A stretch of 63,499 bases of DNA. Source: Purshia tridentata. Its lineage: Eukaryota; Streptophyta; Magnoliopsida; Rosales; Rosaceae. The notes under the pieces are model-generated. The model was not told where the DNA came from. It did no database searches and saw only the letters and a program-made list of their open reading frames with translations. The position numbers were made by a program, and so were the translations under genes. This document shows, piece after piece, positions 22,301 to 34,469 of the stretch (positions within the stretch are counted from its first letter, which is position 1; the number at the start of each line of letters is the position of its first letter). The stretch is taken from the NCBI GenBank assembly GCA_003254885.1, contig QANT01002006.1, positions 1 to 63,499 on the forward strand, given 5' to 3'.

Positions 22301-25300
22301 GTACTTGTCTTATCTGTTGATTCTCATATGTGTTCCTCTGGCCAGGCCCTGGATACTCTTGGAAACACCAGATGGAGGGTTAATAAGAGGGTGCTTAGTG
22401 TTGTAGATAGAATATGGGCTAGTGGAGGCCGTCTCGCTGATTTGGTGGACCGCAATGATGTAAGTTCATTTCTAGTTATAGTGTACTTGCCTATGTTGTT
22501 ATACCCCTTGACTGATACTCTTTACTGATCTTGGTTTATCAATGGACTTGTGCAAACTAACTAGGATGAAGATGCTGAATGTAAGAACATAGAGTAAAAA
22601 TGCCACACATGAAACACAAGAATTGTTATCGAGGTTCAGCAAACTTTGCCTACGTCCCCGTGTGATCACTCTTGAGAGAATCACTAGCACTATGAAGATT
22701 AGAAAGAGATTACAAGAACTTATTGAAAAACCCTAGCTAATCCCTAAATCTCTAGCTTTCCCTTCTCTCTATCACTCTTGACCCCTTGTGTTTTTGTCTC
22801 TCTCTCTCTCTCTCTCTTTTGAGACCTGCCAAGCCCTATTTATAGACTATAGGGTTTAGCTTACATTCCTTGTTAGATTAAGACTCCTAATCCATATAGA
22901 AATAGGACAAAATTCTGCTTTCCTAAAACTATACATAATCTGTCTTTCCTAGTACTTATAGGAAAGTGAATCCTAAACTAACTAGGACTTCAACAAGCCA
23001 AATAACACAACAGCCTAACTGACTTTAATTGGTTTGGGAATTTCAACTGACTGATTATGTGAGAGTAACCGAGCCAAACTGGTTGGTTTGAACTGGTTTG
23101 GTTTGTTTAATCAGTTTTTGGATTTTTTGCTCACTCGTCACTTGTCACTCCCACTTCATTTTACTTCCAAACTTTTGATATCAATCTTGTGCTATCTCAG
23201 GCAAGTATGATTTATTGAAATTGATCTGAAACTTTTTTTGCTTGAACTTTCCACATTTTAGGTTCCTTTGCCAGAGAAACCAGATACTGAAGATGAAACA
23301 CTGCTTAAGAAATGGAAATGGAAATTGAAGTCTGTGAAGAAAGAGAACAGGGAGAGACATTCACAGCGTTGTGACATAGAACTTAAACTTGCTGTAAGAT
23401 TTATTTCACTTCCTGTGAAGTCAATGACCATATACATACTTCGAATAGAATATATGAAACTCATTTTACTGGGGAGCAGGTAGCACGGAAGATGAAGGAT
23501 GAAGAAGGTTTTTACTATCCACACAATCTTGACTTTCGGGGTCGTGCATATCCTATGCACCCATACTTGAATCATCTTGGTTCAGATCTATGCCGGGGCA
23601 TTTTAGAGTTTGAAGAGGGACGCCCCCTTGGAAAGTCAGGCATACATTGGCTGAAGATACACTTGGCAAATCTCTACGCTGGTGGTGTGGACAAATTATC
23701 TTGTGAGGGTCGAATAGCTTTTACTGAGAATCATTTGGATGATATATTTGATTCTGTGGACAGACCACTAGAAGGAAGGCGTTGGTGGTTGAAGGCTGAA
23801 GATCCATTTCAGTGTTTGGCTGTGTGCATTAACCTTACTGAAGCTCTGCGAAGCTCTTCTCCGGAAACATTTATTTCACATATCCCTGTACATCAGGTAC
23901 TTTCAAATTGACATAGCACTAGATCTAGGTCTCATGAGAATTCTGTTAGATTTATAGTTTTACCTCAAGGCTAGGGTAAAATAAGTTGACAGAGGGCGTA
24001 CCCCAAGCAATCTACTAGTCCTGGATTTTAAAATTATGCGGTTAAAAACATGTCTGAAGGAGATTTTTTATACTATATCTTATTTGTTTGTTAAAGTTGT
24101 AACAAAATTAAACTGGAAAAGAGAAAAAAGAGGAAGATAAATGTGATCAGAGCCTTGTGTAAAGGTAGCTATTGCATACAGTTTCAATTTGTTTTATGCA
24201 TAGATTGTCTTTGCGGGAATTTTTCACACATGCATATATACTTTTTGGCTTTTTTTATTAATTTTTTTTTATGGGTAACCCAATTCTTATGGGATTTATT
24301 TCTTAGAGTAATAATCTCCTTCCTTCAGGTCCATGTAGAAACAACCTAAGAAGTAAGTTTAGGTGGGCTTGTATCTATTAGTTTGAGTACTTGGATAATG
24401 GAATTACCACTTATGGTAGCTTATAGGGCCTTTATCAGGTGATTTCTGTGTTTCACAAATGGGGGATTGTTCTTAATCACATTCATAGCTCTTTTTAAAA
24501 TATGAATTTTGTGCCTACCCTATCATTCTCATAAAAGGAGATAGCTGTGATATAATCTGGAATGTCTTGTTTACCTTTCTTCCATTTATCTGATGTTCTC
24601 TAGGATGGCTCTTGCAATGGTTTACAACACTATGCTGCCCTTGGAAGAGACAAGGTAATTTATTTCTCTCAATTTTATTTTTGAGTATACATGGTTCGCT
24701 TTTGTTTGCATTGGTTTCCTGCTTCCCATAGAAAGAACCAAAAACTCCAGATTTTGGAGGAATCATGTAAGCCTCTCAATAAGTTGATTCCAAAGATAAT
24801 CTAGTTTAAGTAGTTTTGATAGGACTCTAGTTTGCCTATTAGTGCCTTTCAACTGTAGGTTTGTTTACTTTTTTGCTTCCTATATACCAAGTTTGAAGAC
24901 ATGTTTCTAAGTTGGCATTCATGTTGGCTGTTAATTGTAAAATTATGAATTGTGCAACATTTTCCAAGGTGTTAGTAACACTTGGTAGACAGTGGGTAGA
25001 GAACGAACACATAGTAGTACCGATCAGTCAAGCAAGTTTAATGAAGTACTCATGAAATTGATCATGATAATGGCTTGTTAATTTCAGTGGTTACCGACAA
25101 GAAGAAGTAATTTTCAGTGGAATACATCCATTTTTTTGTCCTTTATTTTGCCAATCTAGCAGCATCGGAATGAGATTACCATATTTAAGTTTATTGAATG
25201 CCTACTTCTTTCTCTCTCTCTCTCTCTCCTCCTCCCTCCTTCCTGCTCCTTTACCAATCTAGCAGAAACTGTATGCATTTGTTTTCAGATGTCTTTGTAC

Positions 25301-28001
25301 TATTTTCTCATTGGAAATTTTCCATTTAGTTGGGAGCAGCTGCTGTCAATCTGGTTGCAGGAGAGAAACCTGCAGATGTTTACTCAGGAATAGCTGCTAG
25401 GTAAGCAGTTTATGAGAAAGGTTACCATCACATAATGGGTATTGAACCTCTTCAATTTCACACATGAGTATTACCTGTCTCACTTTCTATAGAAACTATC
25501 ATCATGTCATGAATAAGTAATTTAATGATGAAAAAAGTGTCACGTTCATGATGCAGGGTACTGGAGATTATGCAGAAGGATGCACAGAGGGATCCTGAAG
25601 TTTTTCCAGATGCATTGCGTGCAAAAGTATTAATTAATCAGGTTGATTTTACAGCAGTTTACAGTCTTTTGTCAAAAAAAAAATAAAAATGAATAAGCTA
25701 ACATAGGAGTTAATATCATTCAGTTTCATTACAAAACTAATTTGTGTTCTAATTGACCAAAACACATGTGGTTTACTCATATATCAGAAAATATGAGGTT
25801 GTTATCTAATCGCTGTGTGTAAATTGACTTTTTCTTGTGGCTACCTGTTTATGTCGTGTAACTGATAGTTGATCCTGATGGCTGGACATCATTTAGGTGG
25901 ATAGGAAATTGGTGAAGCAGACAGTGATGACCTCAGTATATGGTGTCACTTACATTGGTGCTCGGGATCAAATCAAGAGGAGGTTGAAGGAACGAGGTTC
26001 CATTTCAGATGATGCAGAGGTCTTCGGTTGTTCCTGTTATGCCGCAAAGGTAATGGAAACTTATTCATGTTGTCATGGACTCACTTGTTTCTCCATTATA
26101 TAATTAGGAATGCTTTCTCAGATGCACGCCTGCATGTGCATCTGTGTTTACAAGGATTTTTTCCTAAATGACAAATTCTGTATTATTGGCAGACCACGTT
26201 AACGGCTTTGGGCGAGATGTTTGAAGCTGCACGAAGTATCATGAGCTGGCTTGGTGATTGTGCAAAAGTTTGTACCAGATTTCTTTCTTTTCTTCATTAA
26301 TTTCCTCCCTATGTTTTTCTTATATTTGGATATTTTTGTCTTGATCTGTAGTTTATTGTATGAATAGATGACTGTAAGCTTGAATGTGAACAGGTAATTG
26401 CAGCTGAAAATCATCCAGTACGGTGGACAACTCCGCTTGGACTTCCAGTTGTGCAACCTTACCGTAAATTTGGAAGGCATCTTGTGAGTATTACAGACTT
26501 GGCTGAGTCAACAACGGTCATCAATATTGTTATCATATTCATAAATACTAAAAGGTTAATCAAGCCACTAAGCTTTAAAATTTGTTGCAGATTAAAACTT
26601 CCCTTCAAGTTTTGACATTACAGCGAGAAACGGAAAAGGTATTTATTTTCGTTGGGGATTCTGTCATATTGATCTTAAATGCATTTATTGTTACTTTCCA
26701 GCTCACACTCTTATGTTTCTCACCATCACACATTAAGTTGATATATCTATGGATTTTCTTGATTTTAGTACTGGAAGGATTTTGCTAGGATCATATCATA
26801 TTATTTGATTTTATATGTTTTGATATGCAATATTTGAAATTTCTGCACCTGGGTTATGCAATTCTTCACCTCCTGTCTCAGAAGGTGGCACTAGACTTCT
26901 TTTTCCCCTCTTCTCACTGGTTTTTTAATTCAAATTATATTCGTAGGAAAACTTCTTTCTACAGAACTATGGTAGTGACCCCAATGGTTGATTCATTCTT
27001 AAGTAAGCAACTCCTCCTCAGTTTTACGTCACTTTTAGAGGGAAAAATCTTGTTATGTACTGGCTCGCTACAATATATGTGAGGACATTCATGCTAAAAC
27101 TGAATGTGGAATGCTGAAGACGCCTTGAATCCCAATTTGAGATGATAAAATGTAGATCCAGAGTTTATGTTTACACCATATTTGAAAGCATGGAAGTTAT
27201 CTTTGGTTTGCCCGCTTGTTTTATTTTTAACCACATGGTTTATGGCCAGAAGATTTAAGAGAAAAGAGACCTACCAACATAGGCATTGGTTTAATATTTG
27301 AGATTTCTGAGCCTCAAATCTTAAACTTAATGTTTTTCTCTATTATAGGTTATGGTCAAGAGGCAGAGGACTGCTTTCCCGCCAAATTTTGTTCATTCCC
27401 TCGATAGTTCTCATATGATGATGACTGCGGTTGCCTGTAAAAAGGCAGGCTTAAACTTTGCAGGTATCTTCTTGTGTACTCCATTTTAATTAGCTGCTTG
27501 TCTCTCTCTCTCTCCCACCCTCTCTCTCTCCCCCTCCCTCTCTCTCTCTATCCCCTCTCTTTCTCTTCCTCTCTCTTTCACATATAATGGCTGTGTATAT
27601 AACATATGATTACAGGAGTTCATGACTCATACTGGACACATGCTTGCGATGTGGATCTAATGAACAGGATACTACGGGAAAAGTTTGTCGAACTATATGA
27701 GACTCCAATACTCGAGAATGTACAGTATCTTCTACTTTGAAATGCTCATTTCAAGTCTAATTTGAAATTGAGAAATGATTATGCCATCGTGAAGCATTCC
27801 AAGTTCCCAACTGCATTCTTTGAAGATATGAACAATTAAATTTTGTTATCTTGTTTCATTTATCTGACCCATCATCTGTTTCGTGTGCAGTTGTTGGAGA
27901 GCTTTCAGCAGTCCTTTCCCACATTAACTTTCCCCCCATTGCCTGAACGGGGTGACTTTGATTTAAGGGATGTGCTACAGTCGCCTTATTTCTTTAACTG
28001 A
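19343..28001 (+). CDS. RPOTmp: Phage-type DNA-directed RNA polymerase RpoTmp (RPOT2)
   Basis: Nineteen exons: 19343-20269, 20617-20826, 20922-21055, 21143-21209, 21550-21608, 22116-22233, 22346-22459, 23262-23393, 23480-23896, 24603-24653, 25330-25400, 25557-25641, 25897-26049, 26193-26267, 26394-26483, 26591-26638, 27349-27463, 27616-27719 and 27891-28001. All phases agree and give 1026 residues. T7-type catalytic motifs are intact: Asp727 in DGSCNGLQH (motif A), Lys802 and Tyr810 in [10 protein letters not shown] (motif B), and Asp959 in HDSYWTH (motif C). DFRGRAYP precedes motif A, and the end PYFFN is typical. It transcribes organelle genes. The N-terminus [12 protein letters not shown] and an inner Met31 before [12 protein letters not shown] resemble Arabidopsis RPOTmp, which is targeted to mitochondria and plastids. 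Introns 5 and 7 hold LTR-derived fragments. Confidence 0.95.
21862..22050 (+). mobile_element. LTR fragment in RPOTmp intron 5
   Basis: Beginning TGTTGTGTTTGGCTCGTCGA, this stretch matches the reverse complement of the end of the LTR-like copy at 22580-23012 (GAAGTCCTAGTTxGTTTAGG and following AGGAAA-rich sequence). The clear similarity covers about the first 50 bases and then weakens through repeated CCTAG/TTAGGAAA words. Only the start of an LTR seems to be present; its 3' limit is uncertain. Exon 6 begins 66 bases after the stated end. Confidence 0.6.
22580..23012 (-). mobile_element. Solo-LTR-like copia-type element in RPOTmp intron 7
   Basis: Read on the minus strand it starts TGTTGTGTTATTTGG and ends TCTTACA, the TG...CA ends usual for an LTR, about 433 bp. 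It contains a TTATCGAGGTTCAGC / TTTGCCTACGTCCCC block like those I associate with plant copia-type LTRs, and a CT run at about 22797-22819. I see no internal coding sequence, so this would be a solo LTR; no clear 5-bp target duplication is visible. Assignment to a family is inference. Confidence 0.6.
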
Positions 28002-29152
28002 CTGATGCAGGGTTATCTTCATTTTGAACCACCTCTGCCTCCATTAGCATTATGCCAGTATGCCTATGGCATTCAATCCGTTTCTTTCTACAAGCATGGA
28101 AGCAGGTTGAAGGAGAACCCAAGTAGAGACTCGCTGCATTATGCCTGTACATATCTTGAAAGAGTTCTTGAGCTTTGGGCAAGTCCCATATACGTTATGA
28201 TGTCAGTGCACTTCATTCAGCTTGAACTCAGATCTTCGTGACGCCCTTATACAACCATTGTTAACATGTATGCGTATGTGTACTAGAAGATATCTTTGAG
28301 GGAAGCTGAGAAAAAAGGTGTTGCAACCCTTGGTACAGCTATTCAGTACTCCATTGGATTCTTGCGAAGTATGTAAAGCTGTGGCTAACTCGAGCAGTAA
28401 ACTAGTCTAAAGACTGTTAGGAGGACCACGTCTTGTTGCAGGTTGCTGATGAAGATAGTTTATTTTCTTCTTACGGCAACAATGTCGCTGTCATTGCGTT
28501 ATTTGTACCTCTTCTAGGGTTTTGAATTTGATATCATGGCCCAATTTTATGTCAATATGTTTCTTCCTTGTAAATTTGAGAGACAAGTTTGGTTGATTAA
28601 ATTTGTAATTAGTGGGGAACAATTGGTTTACAGTTTATATCAATATACAAGTTTAAGAGCTCGTGGAATTAGATTGTTGAAAAGTGATTGTACGTGCCTT
28701 GCTGAATAAAAGGCCTGTTATACAGATTTTCCTGCGAGACAAGAATTTTCATAACCGAAAAATAATTGGTAAAGAAAACCCCACTACCACTGCGAACTTT
28801 TTGAAAGGCAGAATTTGGAAGCGTAACCCAACTATTTTTTTTTCCCGAGGAATAAACGCATTGTATGAAAGTATATGCACATACAGTATACATCTAAGTT
28901 TGCCAAGGTAATTCAGAAATTTGCCTGTCTTCATATCTCTATACAAGCTGGGAGTCGGTGCTTCATTTGCTGTTTCATTGTCTTGCTGACCAGGTATTAT
29001 CAATCTATATCTTCATAAGAATGATTCAAATCGAGTCTTAACAATTCTCAACCTGGTTTTTTTTTAACTGTCAGCTGCGTGTCTCCCAATTTCAACTTGA
29101 TGGATGACATTTAGGCACATAAACAATTGTTCAAAAGTAAACTGTCACCACA
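28002..29152. other. Convergent spacer between RPOTmp and kanadaptin-like genes
   Basis: A 1.15-kb region between two stop codons, expected to hold both 3' untranslated regions. The stretch 28010-28240 has open frames on both strands but no recognisable domain and is best read as 3' untranslated sequence of RPOTmp. No RNA gene seen. Confidence 0.55.
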
Positions 29153-32100
29153 CTAGTAGCCATAACGATCATTCAAGGATGTCCGACCATCACCAGATTG
29201 TCCTGCATGGGATATAAAGATCAAAACTATCATTAAACAAGCTTTTTCTAAATTAAAAAACAGCAATCAATATTCTTACACCCCCCACCCCCTACCTAAA
29301 AAGGAGAAAAAAAGAAAAAGGTAATAAACAAGAACATGGAATCAAAATAGCTTTACCTTCAGGAGGCACCCACGTTTCATCAGAATTACTATCGAGAAAT
29401 GAAGGTTTTTCGGGCCCAAATACTCTTTTTGGCTTTTTATCCTTGCTCAATTGTTTCCCTTCTAAAATGTCTTGGCCCACATCATCTGATGCATAATAGC
29501 CTCTTTCATGTTTTAACAGCAGTGCTACAGCATCCTCTACCACAAGTTCTGACTGTTCTGGTCCTGTGGATGATGTCAACTGTTGACGAGAACCATTGCC
29601 ATTACCTTCAGAATCATGCACTTGTTTCCGCTTCCTTATAATCAAACCAGGGGCAGCATTTTCAATCCCAGATTCCAGGTTAACTTTCGTGTCACCACCA
29701 TTGTCCAAAATCTTCTTCCTGTCTTTATAGTCAACAAATTCGACAACCTCATGCTCACTTGAAGGTGCTGCCTCTTGATGACCCTCTATTTTTTTGTCAT
29801 AAATAGCCCCTAGCCATTGGGGCTTTGCAACAGTATACACAACTGTTTTGCTTTCAGTTGTATCAGTCACAACCTCAACAAGTTCTGGCTTCTTGCTCGG
29901 TTTAATAGTCACATCAGGAGTTCCCTCTTTCTGTATAGAGCCATTTTCTGGTTTTACAGGCTGAAAGCTTTCCTTTGGTTCAATTGGAGGTTGCTTCTTG
30001 ATGGCAGCAGCAGGAGTTTCAGATTTGTTAGGTCTTGACTCTTGCACTTTCGAATCCCTTTTCTTGGCAGCTTCACCTGTTGGGTCAGCTATCTTCAAAA
30101 GGAAGGCTACCCTATCCAATTCGGACTGGAGAGCTAATAGTTCCTTTTGGAGTTGCTCGGTTTTGTCAAGCACTAACAAAAATGAAATCAGACAATAAGT
30201 GGTAGCAAAAAAAAGTCACCCATAATCAATTATCAACTCAAACGTACTATATCTACATAAACCTATAGCAAAATTCCGCACCTAGCTGAGACGAAAGCCC
30301 TGACATGTATGCATCCAGTGCATCTCCAGCATCAGTTTCTTCTGTTGTTTTTGATGGCAATTTGTTTTTCTCAATTGAAAGCAAATCTTTCTTGTTTTCC
30401 ATTTCTTTCACGATCACATCTCTCTTATCAAGAAGTGTATCAGCAGTTTCAATTGATTGGTTTTCACCAGGCTTTTTAATGGAAGGCTTCTTTGTTCGGT
30501 CATAGAATTCATCATCATCACTGAAAAGTAACAAATAATTACAGTCAATAACAATAAATCTAATTAGACCGAAAAAAAAAAGGCTGAAAGAGAGTGAGTG
30601 CTCCCAGTGAGGAGAGCACAAACAGTACTTCAACAGTTGTTGGATGAGCGACATGGGACCGGGGGGTTCAAAGGGCACCCCCCCTGACACTATTAAGCTA
30701 GCTAGATGGGAGTGGCGACCCCTATTAGCCTCTTTCACTCAACACGCTACACTATACTAGACGGTGGCTTCATACGGTGAGATTTTCCCGGGGGATCATT
30801 GGGACGCAGATGCGATAATCAAATCCAATCCAAAATCCCGATGGTTCCCACTGATGGTGAATCAGAGAGACAGGCAGCCCTCGACAATAAATCTAATTAT
30901 GAAGTCATTAATCCTTTCAGATCCATATCGTACTGAAAAATAAAGGATGACATTTCTACAGTCATCTAACTTAACTGTTGATCATGAGAATGAAAAATTC
31001 AAGGTTGCTGTTATAAGAATACCAGATCAAATCATATGGTCCAAAAAAAATTTGCAAAGGGGTTTTTATTACACACACAACCAAAAAACGAATAGAAGTA
31101 TGACACTTTTGCAGTGTGTTTCATATAATACCTTAAGAGTTCTTCATCTTCTTCAGTTGCTCCTTTATTCTTACCACGAGACAGCTTCCCAACACGTGCA
31201 CCTAAACTTTCTCGAATACTCTCATTCAGCGTTTCTTCCAAATTTTCAAGCTCTTCCATAATCTTTTATCAATTCAAAAAAAATAACATGTTAAACAAAA
31301 AGGTTGGGTTCTTCCCCCACCCCTTTTGGGACTGATCGACACAAAAAATCTCATGCTTCTATTTATCAACTACTAGTGTAGGAGAAAGGACCAGCATATG
31401 CCTGTTGGCGAAGAATTTTACCTGTGACATTCTTTGTTCATTTCGAGCAATCTGAGTTTGTTGCCCTTGAGTCAACCCACCTTGAGAAATGTCTTTAGCA
31501 CGAATAGCATCTATCTCTTTCTTCATATGTGCAATCTACAAGCAGAAAAAAAAACATATAGAAAAATTTATTACAAGAAACAAGAAGCATCTACCAAAGA
31601 GCTTAGAAGCTTTATAGATAATATTTTGTTGAGTTGCTGATAGATTAATATGATTGGTAACCATTTCAACAACCTAGGTAAAGGGATGAATAAGTCTATA
31701 AAAACAAATCTTCTATGATCAACCTTTAGAAGCTTTCTCTTTAAAAAAAAAATTAAAAGCAATGAGGAGAAGATCAGTGTTGTCAATGTGACGCTGTGAA
31801 TCATTAACCACAACTTCATGAGAACTAAAGCATGTAAACAAGAGAGAGGAATTCACATAATTGAGATGAGTAATGCTGGTATGCCCAACCTATTAATGAA
31901 TAGTGGCAACCCTTTAATTAGAACTACAAGTGCCACTTTCAACCATTTTTAATTGGTGCACAATTGCTATCATTATAATGCAAGTACATCAATTATTTAT
32001 TTCCTCAAACACTGAACAATAATATACTGTTAACAGGTACATTGGTATGTGAGTTTTCTGACAACCAATTCAAGAACATCTTTTTCAATTATCAAGCGAT

Positions 32101-33857
32101 ATACACATATCAAAACAATAATAAGTAAACAAGATATCTTGGGGGTATAAACCATTGGTTACAAAGGGATCCAACATACGAGGGAAGATAGCATTTTTTT
32201 GACAAAAAAAGCAAGAAATAAACCACTTGCCTTTTCCATTCTTTTAATTATTTTTTCGCGGGTTTTTTCCTGCTTATCTGTTAACTGTCCTTTGAATGTC
32301 TGCCAAGTTACTTCCTCACCATCATCCTAAAATTCCAAAACCACACAAGTCAGAAAAGATATGAAAAAATTATTTTCTTTCAATTCATCATCCAAAATAA
32401 TGTCATACTTGAAAGAAATAGCAGGATATATAGGGCAGTTCAGGGAAATTTCTATTCACAACACATTTGATGCGGAATTGATCCTAAATACACATACCTC
32501 AGCTTCTTCAACAGCATCCTCTCCCATGCCCCACGAGATGCCATCAGCAAGACTAGCTTCCAGTCTTGCTCGTTCAAGTGATGCTTCCTGATCTAGTATA
32601 TCTTCACGCATTTTGGCCACTCTTAAAGATTTCAAGTCTTTTTCCTACAATATAGAACAACACAATGAGCTTTTAGACACATTAATGGGTTGCAATAACT
32701 GATCCTCATAATTTGGCTCATATTCTTTTGTAAGACTTAAATCAGAAACAGTAAAATTGAACTCTTACTGGTGGCATCAACTCAGCTGGTCCTTGGAAGA
32801 TGTACAAACGAGATGAACTGTACAAGAAACATAGAAGTTAAGAAGCTGTAGACATCTATGACAAGCACAGAAGTCAAGAAGATCAAGATGAAAAGCTACA
32901 TACAGCCCGAAACGAATGACATCACCAACATGCAAGTCCACATAAACCTTTTTGTTCACCTGATTACAAGGCAAGATAAAATGGTCACGAAATAAATATA
33001 AGATACTAACTTATTATAACAAGAGCAATTACAACATTCACAGAAGAGAAAGAACAATCAGCTGCAGAGGAATGAATACCTGGGTCTTGTTAACAGAAGT
33101 ACCATGAGTACTGCCAAGATCATAAATATAAGCCTCTCCACTTCTCTTGAACTGGAGCACTGGCAAAAGAGTGAACATTCAAATTAACAAGTCACCATTA
33201 TAGATTTAGCCGACAAAATTTTTCAAAATGCTTTGAAGCTAAGAATTGTTCAAATCTATTAGAAAACCAATCATAATTATATACTAATAATGAAGTGCTG
33301 ACCAGCATGAAAGCGAGAAACAGTGGGGTGCTCCAGTACGAAGTCGCAGAGATCGATACGGCCAAACATGTAAGCCCCTTTCTCATATCTGACATTTACA
33401 ATCACAAACTTTAACACCATTAAAGAGTACGCGAAAAATTACTTTCTTTGCCAAAATAAGAAGAAGAAGAAGCTTACACATTGAATTGGTCGATGATAGC
33501 GCCGTCCTTGAGGACCTCGAGTTGGAACTGGTGGCATGGAGCTCCGCTCCAGGGAGGGATCGTGTACGGGACCACAAAGCCTTGGGATTGCTGCTGCGAG
33601 GTCTTCTTGGCATTGTCCTCGGTTGCTTCTGTGGAATCGGAATTGGAGGAATTTGATTGGCGTTGGTCTTCGGGAACAGTGATTTCAGATTTTGGAGGGC
33701 TAGAGGTTTTGGGAGGTGGAGGGCCCATTGGAGCCTTCATTGTAGTTGCAGAAGAAGAGCTTTCGGCCGGTTCGTTGTTTAGGGTTTCGGCCGGTTCGTT
33801 GTTTAGGGTTTGGGAATCAGAGTCTATGGAGGGTGGAGGACCCATGGCGGTCGTCAT
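29153..33857 (-). CDS. Kanadaptin-like FHA-domain protein (SLC4A1AP homologue)
   Basis: Twelve exons: 33857-33478, 33388-33303, 33159-33080, 32959-32904, 32817-32769, 32644-32498, 32326-32231, 31535-31422, 31262-31132, 30520-30282, 30172-29357 and 29202-29153, giving 747 residues. The start MTTAMGPPPS is preferred to an upstream in-frame Met. An N-terminal Pro/Ser-rich tail is followed by an FHA domain at about residues 125-215 (FGRxDLCDFVLEHPTVSRFHA, DLGSTHGTSVN), which binds phospho-Thr peptides. Then come an acidic, Lys-rich coiled-coil region (EKIIKRMEKIAHMKKEID, LEELENLEETLNESIRESLG) and a low-complexity C-terminus ending GDGRTSLNDRYGY. Relatives are nuclear and linked to RNA processing; the role here is inference. 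Intron 7 uses a GC donor, and intron 9 carries a 317-bp insertion. It is divergent with the PPR gene, 612 bases away. Confidence 0.9.
30567..30883. mobile_element. 317-bp insertion with 16-bp target duplication in kanadaptin intron 9
   Basis: The 16-mer ACAATAAATCTAATTA occurs at 30551-30566 and again at 30884-30899. Between them lies a block visibly richer in G and C than the surrounding intron, with runs such as ACCGGGGGGTTCAAAGG and TTCCCGGGGGATC, an A-run near its left end (30571-30580) and a hairpin GTGCTC...GAGCAC at about 30598-30619. A perfect duplication of this length is usual for retroposed (target-primed) insertions. I do not recognise the sequence; SINE, retroposed transcript or organelle DNA are all possible. 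Confidence 0.75.
33761..33808 (-). repeat. Exact 24-bp tandem duplication with teloboxes, coding
   Basis: Two identical 24-base units at 33761-33784 and 33785-33808 lie in exon 1 of the kanadaptin-like gene. On the minus strand each contains AAACCCTAA, the plant telobox, and each encodes TLNNEPAE, so the protein reads TLNNEPAE twice. The copies are identical, pointing to a recent slippage or duplication. Confidence 0.92.
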
Positions 33858-34469
33858 TGTCGGAGAGAGAGTGAGGAGGTAGAGGCGTAGAGAGCGTTTA
33901 GAGGTGTCAACCGCCAAATTTTGTGGGCTTGGGCCTATGCGCTGGGCTCAGTTTATGGCGCTTATTGCCTTATTGGCAACGTTGCAAATATCCAACGACG
34001 TCGTTTTATGTTTACGATGCGGTCCGTTTTATAATGAAACTGGACGGTGTCGTTCGGAAGATGTTATTTAGCGGGACAGAAACAACAGGGCGGTCCATCT
34101 CTGTAAATGGAGATATTTGCCTCTCTTTTCTATTCCTTGCATAGAAGAAGTAGAAGAGCATGGTGTACTAAATTTGAATTAAGCGGCCCATAAACATTTA
34201 TTTTGAGCTAAAATTTACCTGTATATGGGTTTTATTGGTGTTAACCGAATTTCCAATCAGTAAATTTATGCGGAAAAATACATGTTTGGCGCCTGAGAAA
34301 GGTGGTTCTTTTGCTGGAACGGTGGCATGAGCTTCATCTTCGTCTTCCAAGATTCAACTGAATCCTCCATTTGGGTCATTCTCTTAAGGTCAGTTCTTCA
34401 TATGATTGAAGAAAGACCAATTTAGATCTTTGCATATTTGTGTGTTGGTTCTTAGCTCTGGGTTAAGCT
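33858..34469. promoter_or_regulatory. Shared divergent promoter region
   Basis: This 612-base interval separates the ATGs of the kanadaptin-like gene (minus) and the PPR gene (plus), so it must carry the promoters and leaders of both. I cannot identify transcription starts by eye. A leader intron for the PPR gene is possible near 34390-34460. Confidence 0.55.

Noticed and set aside
22580..23012. Complete LTR retrotransposon
   Set aside because: There is no second LTR in direct orientation, no primer-binding site and no gag or pol frame, so only a solo-LTR-like piece is claimed.
28005..28241. 78-residue plus-strand frame after RPOTmp
   Set aside because: It follows the conserved C-terminal FFN and stop of the polymerase and is best explained as 3' untranslated sequence.
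30567..30883. Mitochondrial group II intron piece
   Set aside because: GAAAATCTCAC followed by CGTATG on the minus strand resembles part of a domain V, but the two arms do not pair as domain V requires, so I did not make the call.
33481..33882. 133-residue plus-strand frame
   Set aside because: Antisense shadow of kanadaptin-like exon 1, which has strong family similarity and matching splice sites.
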